Positions 55,631 through 64,000 of a stretch of 64,000 bases of DNA are shown here, piece by piece. Below the pieces are notes generated by a model. It made no database searches. It was not told where the DNA came from and saw only the letters and a program-made list of their open reading frames with translations. The position numbers and the translations under genes were made by a program. The DNA is from Staphylococcus cornubiensis (GTDB lineage: Bacteria > Bacillota > Bacilli > Staphylococcales > Staphylococcaceae). Where the stretch lies: contig NZ_FXUZ01000006.1 of the NCBI RefSeq assembly GCF_900183575.1, forward strand, positions 1 to 64,000, in the 5' to 3' direction. The stretch's first letter is position 1, and every line of letters begins with the position of its first letter.

Positions 55631-57121
55631 ATGCAACTCATATTCGATCCAAGCGTGAATATGATTTATCGTATCTTTTTAGGTGTCTTTTTCTTAATCA
55701 ATATTGTACTTGCGTTTGTGATTATTTTTATGGAAAGAGACCGCCGAGATGCGACGTCTACATGGGCTTGGTTGCTGTTACTCTTTATTATGCCAACATT
55801 AGGCTTCTTGCTGTACCTTTTCTTTGGCCGCGCTGTCAAAATGAAACAAACCCGCTATGATGAAAGTAAAGAGGTAGAAGATGCGCGGACACGTGTTAAA
55901 AATCAAAAAGAACACTTTAAAACCAAGCAATTCAGTACAAACAATCCTGTAGTAGAAAAGCAATCAGATTTGGTTGAAATGATGTTAACACGCGAAGCAA
56001 GCTTTTTAAGTGAAAACAATCATGTCTCCATTTTTACAGATGGCCATGAATTATTTAACCAAATGAAACAAGATTTAAGAAAAGCTCAAAAATACATTCA
56101 TATGGAGTTTTATATTTTAAATATGGATGGATTAGGAACTGAAATACTTAATATTTTGAAAGATAAAGCTAGAGAAGGCCTCGAAGTGAAGTTGCTTTAT
56201 GATGCAGTTGGTTCTAAACAACTGAGAAAGTCTAAATTAAAAGGATTAGTTGAAGCGGGTGTCGAAGTGGAAGCCTTTTTCCATGCGAAAATCATCCCAT
56301 TTATTAATTTCCGAGTAAACAACCGGAATCACCGTAAAAATGTGGTGATTGATGGTGATATTGGTTACGTTGGTGGTTTTAATGTTGGCGATGAATATCT
56401 CGGTTTAGATAAGAAAATGGGCTACTGGCGAGATACCCATCTACGTATTCAAGGTGATGGGGTAGATGCATTACAATTGAGCTTTATTCACGATTGGAAT
56501 TCACAAGTAGAAGAAGATCAACAATTGAAATATATCTCACGTTATTTCCCAGAAAATGCGCGTAAAGATGGTAACGTCGCATTGCAACTCGGTTTGAGCG
56601 GACCGGACAGAGAGTGGCCACAACTTGAATTTGCCTATTTGAAAATGATTATGAATGCGAAGTCTACCATTTACATGCATTCGCCTTATTTCGTGCCAGA
56701 TCTCGGTTATGTGAACGCCTTACGTATTGCCGCTAAAGCAGGTGTGGATATTCATCTGATTGTGCCGAATAAACCGGACCAACCTTTTGTCCATTGGGCG
56801 ACGTTAACGACAGTGGCACTCCTCATGAAAGATGGTGTTAACGTTTATACGTATGAGAATGGCTTTATTCATTCTAAAATGATGGTCATCGATGGGGAAG
56901 TCGCATCAGTCGGTTCTGCTAATATGGATGAACGGAGCTTTAAATTAAACTTTGAAGTCAATGCGATTGTGTATAACGAAGAGATTGCGCAAAAATTAAT
57001 CGAAGCGTTTAAAGAAGACCTTAAAGTATCGAAAAAACTGACACCAGAACGTTATGCAGAGCGCTCGAATTGGGTGAAATTCAAACAATCCATCGCGAAG
57101 TTGTTGTCACCTATTTTGTAA
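55631..57121 (+). CDS. cls: Cardiolipin synthase
   Basis: 496 residues from the ATG behind AAAGGAGG; the open frame extends 40 codons upstream without support. Two N-terminal membrane helices (about 10-33 and 40-62, with TWAWLLLLFIMPTLGFLLYL) precede two phospholipase-D HKD motifs: NHRKNVVIDGDIGYVGG and HSKMMVIDGEVASVGSANMD. It joins two phosphatidylglycerols to form cardiolipin. Staphylococci carry cls1 and cls2; which one this is cannot be told here. Confidence 0.94.
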   Translation: MQLIFDPSVNMIYRIFLGVFFLINIVLAFVIIFMERDRRDATSTWAWLLLLFIMPTLGFLLYLFFGRAVKMKQTRYDESKEVEDARTRVKNQKEHFKTKQFSTNNPVVEKQSDLVEMMLTREASFLSENNHVSIFTDGHELFNQMKQDLRKAQKYIHMEFYILNMDGLGTEILNILKDKAREGLEVKLLYDAVGSKQLRKSKLKGLVEAGVEVEAFFHAKIIPFINFRVNNRNHRKNVVIDGDIGYVGGFNVGDEYLGLDKKMGYWRDTHLRIQGDGVDALQLSFIHDWNSQVEEDQQLKYISRYFPENARKDGNVALQLGLSGPDREWPQLEFAYLKMIMNAKSTIYMHSPYFVPDLGYVNALRIAAKAGVDIHLIVPNKPDQPFVHWATLTTVALLMKDGVNVYTYENGFIHSKMMVIDGEVASVGSANMDERSFKLNFEVNAIVYNEEIAQKLIEAFKEDLKVSKKLTPERYAERSNWVKFKQSIAKLLSPIL

Positions 57122-57315
57122 TTTTTTCTTTATTTGCATCTGATACTACAGTTGCCCTCATGGCGTTGGGTTTCTTTGAGGGGCATTGTAAGAAAGATTT
57201 CTACAACACTTAAAATGTTCAAAATGATACAAGTTTAAAAAATTGAATAAATTTCATGATAGGAATTGTTATTTTACAATTTTAGTGATACGATATTGTT
57301 GTAAAACTTAAAATT
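57122..57315. other. Intergenic region after cls, short repeat fragment
   Basis: Around 57150-57190 the phrase GTTGCCCTCATGGCGTTGGG resembles the ATGGCTTCGCGTTC module of the dispersed repeat. A promoter for the thiC leader should lie near 57260-57310 (GATACGATATTGT region), but I cannot fix its boxes. Confidence 0.4.
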
Positions 57316-57408
57316 GGAACTTGCTAGGGGTGCCATTAATGCGCTGAAAGAGGTTAACGCCTCAACCCTTTGAACCTGATCTAGATCATACTAGCGTAGG
57401 GAAGCAAA
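57316..57408 (+). ncRNA. TPP riboswitch (THI box)
   Basis: The aptamer is clear: AGGGGTGCC (57327-57335), GCTGAAAGAGG, CCCTTTGAACCTGATCTAG (within 57366-57384), ATCATACTAGCGTAGGGAAGC ending near 57405. It lies about 210 bases ahead of thiC and ends in a terminator-based expression platform. High TPP should stop thiC transcription. Confidence 0.95.
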
Positions 57409-57521
57409 CGAAACCTTCATGACAAACCTGTGTTCATTTGAAGGCTGAATTGATGTTGTGATGCAAGATACATCATTTCGGTTTACTTTTGACACATTTT
57501 AACATATTCGTTCGTTTTCGT

Positions 57522-57555
57522 ACGCACTTTAGAATTATTCTGAGTGCGTTTTTAT
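57522..57555 (+). terminator. Riboswitch-controlled terminator before thiC
   Basis: ACGCACTTTAGAA pairs with TTCTGAGTGCGT (one bulge), followed by TTTTTATTTT. It lies between the TPP aptamer and the thiC ribosome site, the expected place of an intrinsic terminator. A competing antiterminator must be formed by the 115 bases between. Confidence 0.8.
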
Positions 57556-57615
57556 TTTGCCTATCATTTTCAGTGCTGTTAATGCCTCTTAGTGAAGTTA
57601 GAGGGGGTTAATTGA

Positions 57616-59352
<1,737 letters not shown>

Positions 59353-59365
59353 GAAAATTAAGAGT

Positions 59366-59404
59366 AAGAGCTAGGATGTATTTTTGGATCCTAGCTCTTT
59401 TTAC
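59366..59404 (+). terminator. Terminator after thiC
   Basis: AAGAGCTAGGAT (59366-59377) pairs with ATCCTAGCTCTT (59388-59399), followed by a T run. Confidence 0.88.
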
Positions 59405-59623
59405 GCCTTTTAAGATGACGTTATCACCTGGTGCTGTAGGATACGGAGAGGTAAGATGTGCACTTCAAATGATGCATCCATAGCGTTAAATGTTTTGGGT
59501 TATATAAAAATATAATTATTCTCTAAACGTTTTTGCGTGTTATAAAATAGCTAAAAAGTTTGAAATAACAGGAAAAAGGTGTATTATTTTATTATCTCAA
59601 AATAGAAAAAAGGTGAAATGGAG

Positions 59624-60634
59624 ATGGACAGCACAAAAAATATTAAACAGGCATATCCTTATCTCGGCATTGTCATTTTATTACATATTGTAGGTATCGT
59701 TTTTATGTGGATTGGGAGTTCACAATATCCATTAATGATGAGTATGGGTGTCATTGCCTACACATTAGGGCTACGTCACGCTTTTGACGCGGACCACATT
59801 GCTGCGATTGATAATACCGTTCGTAAACTACTCCAGCAGAAACAAAATCCAATGGGCGTTGGCTTTTACTTTTCATTAGGTCATTCATCTGTTGTTTTCT
59901 TAATGGCCGTTGCATTAGGTGTCGCCGTTACATGGGCCCAACGTCATTTGCCGACTTTTCAATCGACAGGCGGACTCATCGGTACCATTGTTTCGGGTGT
60001 ATTTTTATTACTCATCGGTATTTTAAACCTAATCATTTTAGTGCAACTGATTCAGCTCTTCCGTCAATTACGTCATCGTCACATTACTGACGCACAAATG
60101 GATGAACTTGTGGAATCACGTGGGTTAATGATGCGTTTCGTTCGGCCACTTTTTCAATTCATTCAAAAAAGTTGGCATATTTTTCCACTAGGCTTCTTAT
60201 TTGGACTTGGGTTTGATACAGCAAGTGAAGTATCATTACTGGCATTATCAGCAGGGGCAGCCCAACATACAGTTCCATTTTTAGGCATTATCGCATTACC
60301 GATTTTATTCGCCTCAGGAATGAGTTTGTTAGATACATTGGATGGTGTGCTGATGACAAATGCATATCATTGGGCATTCGATAAACCCGCACGTAAAATT
60401 TTCTATAATATTACGATGACAGCCATTTCAGTAGTGGCCGCAATTCTTATCGGTGGTGTCGAAATCATTCAACTCCTTGGCGAAAAGTGGCATTGGGAAA
60501 ATGGTGTCCTTGGTTGGATCACACAGATAGATTTCGGATGGCTCGGTTATGCCTTAGTTATCGTGTTAATTCTTTCATGGATTATTGCGATTATTGTGTG
60601 GAAAGTTGGCCGCTTTGAAGAAAGGTGGAGCTAA
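59624..60634 (+). CDS. nixA: Nickel/cobalt permease (NiCoT family)
   Basis: 336 residues from the second ATG (59624), eight bases after AGGTG; an ATG at 59618 is only two bases from it. Eight or so helices. NiCoT signatures: RHAFDADHIAAIDN (metal-binding His/Asp), LGHSSVVFLM, LGFDTASEVSLLALSAG and GMSLLDTLDGVLM. It imports nickel, needed by urease in staphylococci. Single gene between terminators. Confidence 0.92.
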   Translation: MDSTKNIKQAYPYLGIVILLHIVGIVFMWIGSSQYPLMMSMGVIAYTLGLRHAFDADHIAAIDNTVRKLLQQKQNPMGVGFYFSLGHSSVVFLMAVALGVAVTWAQRHLPTFQSTGGLIGTIVSGVFLLLIGILNLIILVQLIQLFRQLRHRHITDAQMDELVESRGLMMRFVRPLFQFIQKSWHIFPLGFLFGLGFDTASEVSLLALSAGAAQHTVPFLGIIALPILFASGMSLLDTLDGVLMTNAYHWAFDKPARKIFYNITMTAISVVAAILIGGVEIIQLLGEKWHWENGVLGWITQIDFGWLGYALVIVLILSWIIAIIVWKVGRFEERWS

Positions 60635-60670
60635 TTGTAACGAATTGATAAACATTCATAAAACATAAAC

Positions 60671-60716
60671 AAAGACAGACGCTTGTTTGAAAAACCAAAC
60701 AAACGCCTGTCTTTTA
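60671..60716 (+). terminator. Terminator after nixA
   Basis: AAGACAGACGCTTGTTTG pairs with CAAACAAACGCCTGTCTT (one mismatch), followed by TTACTTT. Confidence 0.88.
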
Positions 60717-60724
60717 CTTTAATG

Positions 60725-61260
60725 AAAAACATAAGAGATGAGTACTAAATATTGCAAGAACAGCCCGAGACATTTAATATCCCACATACCAAAATAGGGC
60801 TTTTACAAAATTAGAAAATAAAAGGATACGAATAATCCAATGTCATTTTTAAATTTCAAGAAGTGATATTATATAGCAAGTCGTCTTATTCTGCATCAGT
60901 GAAAATCAAACCAAAAAAGGAGTACAGATTTTGCGATATATATTAAAAAACATAGGAGACAAGCACTGAATATTGCAAGAACCGTGCAAGACTCCTGAGG
61001 CATGAAATTGAAAACAAAATAACGTCTTTTAACTTTAATAGTGGCTACTGTTTAACGCAGTAGCTGTCTGACTTCTCAATGCTCAAGCTTTTGAGAAGTC
61101 TAGTAAGCCTTGCGGGGGCAGTATGACGAAATCTTTGTTATACATAAGATTTCTGTACTGCTCCCGAAAATCCGCCAACGCTACTATGATGTCTCCGTCA
61201 AATCAAGCGTTGGTTAGTTGAAGTGAGGCGCCTAGGAACGCGCAGCACGGTTCAGCAATC
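60725..61260. repeat. Dispersed modular intergenic repeat, copy D (inverted)
   Basis: 61040-61200 is the reverse complement of the middle of copy A (hairpins TGACTTCTCAA...TTGAGAAGTC and GGGGGCAGTA...TACTGCTCCC). 61000-61045 also matches 37020-37071 (TTTTAACTTTAATAG). Two direct copies of an ACATA-GAG-AGAC...AATATTGCAAGAAC unit lie at about 60730 and 60947. No gene is seen. Confidence 0.7.
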
Positions 61261-61327
61261 ATTAGATAACACCTACTTTTGAGTGTATTGATATTTAAAT
61301 AAAATGATTATTTCGTACCCTAAAATG

Positions 61328-62506
61328 TTATTTCCCTAAAGTCTTCTCAATGGTTGTATTTCGCCCTGATCTTGCACCAATTACCATAATCGCAAGACCT
61401 GTTACGAGTAACACAAGTAACGAAACAACCCAATGTCCTGTCCAGTCATGCAAAATACCGAAGAACAATGGCCCGATACATGCGAATAAATAACCCACTG
61501 CTTGAGACATTCCTGCTAATTTCGCTGCAGTCAAGCCACTCTCCGTACGTAAACTAAATAATGTGTTCACCAGACCGAATGCGATACCGAGCGCAATACC
61601 AATAATGATTAATGAAATGAGCGCCATACGCGGTGCAAACATTAATATTAAAATACCAATAGTAAAGAGTACGCCTGTAACAGCGATTGGCAACACTTGA
61701 TTTTTAAGTCGTGCTGCATAAATCGGTGTGACGAAAGTAAGTGGAATAATCGCGATTTGTAATAGCGATAAATAAAGACCTGCACGTGAGACTGGAATAT
61801 CATACGACAATAAAAATTCAGGAAGCCAATTGATGAGTGAATAGAAAATTAACGATTGACCGCCCATCAGCAATGTAATTTCCCATGCAAGGGGAGACTT
61901 CCATACATTGACCGCGTGTGAAAGGTCAACTTGTTTTTGTGCAGCGTGATGACGCAATTGGAAAGTCCATACGAGTACTGCAATGAAAGAGACAATGCCA
62001 ATGCTGCCTAAAGCAATATTATAATTGAAACCTTTCAGTAAAGGTGCTGCACCATAAGATGAGAGCGCACCAAAGATATTCATCACGACGGTATAATACG
62101 CCGTCATAATGCCGATACGATATGGAAATTTTGATTTAATCATACCAGGTGCAAGCACGTTACCAAATGCAATCCCGACACCAATGAGTATCGTACCCAT
62201 GTATAATAAACTAACCTCTGTAATACTTCTTAAAATGACACCGAAAAGAATAAGTAATAAAGCGAAAAAGAGTGAACGCTCCATTCCGAAACGATGACTG
62301 ACTTTAGCAACGAGTGATGAAATCATTGCAAAAGCTAATAAAGGAATAATTGAAACAAAGCTTACGGCCGTGTTTGATAAGTTTAATGTATCTTTAATCG
62401 CGGGTAATACCACGCCTACTGAAGTGATAGGTGCTCTTAAATTAGCGGCAATCAGCATAATACCGATAAAGAGCAGCCAATTGATACGATTGGATTGTTG
62501 TTCCAA
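61328..62506 (-). CDS. MFS transporter, CynX/NimT family
   Basis: 392 residues, about twelve helices. LIAANLRAPITSVGVVLPAIK at the N-terminus is the CynX/NimT signature, and GIGIAFGNVLAPGMIKSKFP fits the same group. The start is TTG, with AAAGGAG at the right distance and no in-frame ATG. Relatives carry cyanate or 2-nitroimidazole. It is divergent from an XRE-cupin regulator, which probably controls it. Confidence 0.86.
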   Translation of the reverse strand: MEQQSNRINWLLFIGIMLIAANLRAPITSVGVVLPAIKDTLNLSNTAVSFVSIIPLLAFAMISSLVAKVSHRFGMERSLFFALLLILFGVILRSITEVSLLYMGTILIGVGIAFGNVLAPGMIKSKFPYRIGIMTAYYTVVMNIFGALSSYGAAPLLKGFNYNIALGSIGIVSFIAVLVWTFQLRHHAAQKQVDLSHAVNVWKSPLAWEITLLMGGQSLIFYSLINWLPEFLLSYDIPVSRAGLYLSLLQIAIIPLTFVTPIYAARLKNQVLPIAVTGVLFTIGILILMFAPRMALISLIIIGIALGIAFGLVNTLFSLRTESGLTAAKLAGMSQAVGYLFACIGPLFFGILHDWTGHWVVSLLVLLVTGLAIMVIGARSGRNTTIEKTLGK

Positions 62507-62557
62507 GGTGTAAACTCCTTTCGATATTTGTTATAATTGACAAAACGTTCTATATAA

Positions 62558-62587
62558 AGAACACACTATATCGTACATGATGTTCAC
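62558..62587. promoter_or_regulatory. Dyad between the CynX-type gene and the XRE-cupin regulator
   Basis: GAACA and TGTTC arms (about 62559-62563 and 62581-62585) enclose AT-rich sequence, next to TTCTATATAAAGAA. It is a candidate operator for the divergent regulator. Confidence 0.35.
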
Positions 62588-62614
62588 TATATTGTAAATA
62601 GAAGGGGCTCAAAA

Positions 62615-63163
62615 ATGGATAATATTAATACAGTCGTTGCGGAAAACTTACAATATTACCGCCAAGCGCATCGTTTAAGTTTGGATAAAATCTCACAATT
62701 GACTGGGATTAGTAAAACAATGATTAGTCAAATTGAAAAAGGGGTGGCAAATCCAAGTATCAATACATTATGGAAAATAGCAAATGGCTTACGTATTCCA
62801 TTGACTTCATTAATTAGTGAAGAAAACGAGGATATTCAAAAAATTGACCGTTCAGACATTCAACCGATTTATAATGACGATCGCTCGGTAGTCGTTTATC
62901 CTTATTTTCCTTATGAAGCCGCACATGCATTTGAAATGTTTTGTATGCGTATGGATAGCGACAGTATACTCGAATCTGATGCACATCAAGAGGGCGCGAA
63001 AGAATATATTATTGTAAATGAAGGGACATTGACATTAACTGTTGGAGAAACGCACTATGAAATTGAAAGTGGACAAGCCATTAGTTTTAATGCGAATACA
63101 CCGCATACGTATCGTAATCAAACAGATGAACAGCTGAGAATTACGGCAACGATTCAATATTAA
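62615..63163 (+). CDS. XRE-family regulator with C-terminal cupin domain
   Basis: 182 residues. An N-terminal helix-turn-helix (LSLDKISQLTGISKTMISQI and GVANPSINTLWKIANGLRI) is followed by a cupin_2 domain (about 105-180: EGAKEYIIVNEGTLTLTVG, SGQAISFNANTPHTYRN). Such proteins sense a small ligand through the cupin. It is divergent from the CynX-type transporter with about 110 bp between them. AGAAGGGG precedes the ATG. Confidence 0.88.
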   Translation: MDNINTVVAENLQYYRQAHRLSLDKISQLTGISKTMISQIEKGVANPSINTLWKIANGLRIPLTSLISEENEDIQKIDRSDIQPIYNDDRSVVVYPYFPYEAAHAFEMFCMRMDSDSILESDAHQEGAKEYIIVNEGTLTLTVGETHYEIESGQAISFNANTPHTYRNQTDEQLRITATIQY

Positions 63164-63271
63164 TGGGTAGGGGAGTCTTCGGTAAGTGTGCCGGTAGACT
63201 AACTCTTATGATGGCGTTAGGAAAAATAAACGTGCATAACAATGGGAACGAATGAGCGAAAGGAGCAGGGA

Positions 63272-63859
63272 ATGAGAAAAGAAACAAAAGATTGGATAAC
63301 AGCGATTGTTTTAGGACTCGTTATCGCTGGACTTGTTAAATGGCTTATTTTCACACCTTACACTGTTAACGGTGCATCGATGCATCCCACATTCGAAACA
63401 GGCGATCGTGTCATTGTGAATAAGCTCTCTAAAAAGTTAAACATGCTCAATCATGGGGATGTGATTGTGTTTCATGAAGATGCTGAAAGAGATTTTATTA
63501 AGCGAATTATAGGTCTTCCTGGTGACCGTGTTGAATATAAAAGAGATCAATTGTATATTAATGGTCAAAAAATAAAAGAGCCTTATTTAAAATCGAACAA
63601 AAAGACAAAAACAGCTGAATTTTTGACTGAAAACTTTGATGTATCGGATATTGAAGGTTCAGAAGGGCGAACAATGATACCACAAGGACATTACCTTGTT
63701 CTTGGTGACAATCGGTTGAATAGTATTGATAGTCGTTCATATACAGTAGGACTCGTATCACGCGAGCGCATTGTAGGGGAGGCATTTGTGAGATTTTGGC
63801 CACTCGAACGTGCAAAAATTAAATTTAACCCGGGAACATTTGAAAAAGTAGAATCATAG
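63272..63859 (+). CDS. Type I signal peptidase (additional SpsB-like copy)
   Basis: 195 residues from the ATG after AAAGGAG. One N-terminal membrane anchor (about 8-28) precedes the catalytic Ser36 in NGASMHPTF and Lys77 in DFIKRIIGLPGD; S. aureus SpsB uses the same positions. GDNRLNSIDSRSYTVGLV is the C-terminal box E region. It removes Sec signal peptides outside the membrane. Unlike SpsA it keeps both catalytic residues, so it should be active. The usual spsA-spsB context (rexAB) is missing, which suggests an extra gene. Confidence 0.92.
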   Translation: MRKETKDWITAIVLGLVIAGLVKWLIFTPYTVNGASMHPTFETGDRVIVNKLSKKLNMLNHGDVIVFHEDAERDFIKRIIGLPGDRVEYKRDQLYINGQKIKEPYLKSNKKTKTAEFLTENFDVSDIEGSEGRTMIPQGHYLVLGDNRLNSIDSRSYTVGLVSRERIVGEAFVRFWPLERAKIKFNPGTFEKVES

Positions 63860-63913
63860 GTGTTTCATGTGAAACGATAGAGTTTGCTCAAAATTTAATC
63901 TTTATGAAAATAT

Positions 63914-63958
63914 AAAAATCACGGTGTACTTTGGTTTTGAAGTGTGACCGTGATTTTT
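63914..63958 (+). terminator. Terminator after the signal peptidase gene
   Basis: AAAATCACGGT (63915-63925) pairs with ACCGTGATTTT (63947-63957), followed by TTGTTT. An inner ACTT/AAGT extension continues the stem. Confidence 0.85.
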
Positions 63959-64000
63959 GTTTCTTAAGTAGATTGCTAAACGATTCTGCGCTTTCTTATT

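Overview
The window is a low-GC Firmicutes chromosome segment that reads as Staphylococcus. It carries saePQRS, the hptRSA/uhpT hexose-phosphate module, lytM, an adcA with a ZinT tail, nixA, a class I fda and an nrdDG pair, all with staphylococcal lengths and motifs. A full-length GH2 lacZ, thiC and a myo-inositol catabolic operon point away from S. aureus. They suggest a coagulase-variable animal-associated species such as the intermedius/schleiferi/hyicus groups; the species is inference.

Layout. 0-1.7 kb: the tail of an IS110-family transposase, then about 1.5 kb without genes that looks decayed. 1.7-5.8 kb: an MmpL exporter, an OpuAC-type lipoprotein and a TetR regulator. 5.9-8.7 kb: saePQRS with a perfect SaeR box. 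9.2-13.3 kb: a PRD regulator and an ascorbate-type PTS (IIA, IIB, IIC). 13.3-13.6 kb: a previously unmarked Fst/SprA-like type I toxin-antitoxin locus. 14.0-16.4 kb: anaerobic ribonucleotide reductase nrdDG behind two NrdR boxes. 16.5-20.5 kb: Zur-controlled adcA, then lytM and fda on the other strand.

20.8-32.4 kb: iolR divergent from a nine-gene inositol operon (iolA, B, C, D, a Gfo/Idh/MocA dehydrogenase, iolE, a sodium:solute symporter, a second dehydrogenase, iolJ). 32.7-34.8 kb: an acetolactate-decarboxylase-like protein lacking its metal-ligand histidines, and a ketopantoate-reductase-like gene. 35.0-40.3 kb: uhpT convergent with hptASR. 40.5-45.8 kb: two MFS exporters, galU and a Dcu-type dicarboxylate carrier. 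46.3-48.3 kb: an AT-rich three-gene island ending in an Mrr-like PD-(D/E)XK nuclease. 48.7-53.1 kb: a lactose-type symporter and lacZ. 53.5-57.1 kb: nucleoside hydrolase, lipase and cardiolipin synthase. 57.3-59.4 kb: a TPP riboswitch and thiC. 59.6-63.9 kb: nixA, a CynX-type MFS with a divergent XRE-cupin regulator, and an extra type I signal peptidase.

Much of the window is about nutrient choice. Several candidate cre sites (iol, lac, uhpT) imply CcpA control, while Zur, NrdR, SaeR and TPP elements add metal, oxygen/nucleotide, virulence and thiamine control. A modular intergenic repeat occurs at 36.4, 44.3, 53.1 and 61.0 kb. The best candidates for something new are the 46.3-48.3 kb island, the type I toxin-antitoxin locus and the decarboxylase-like protein with a degenerate active site.
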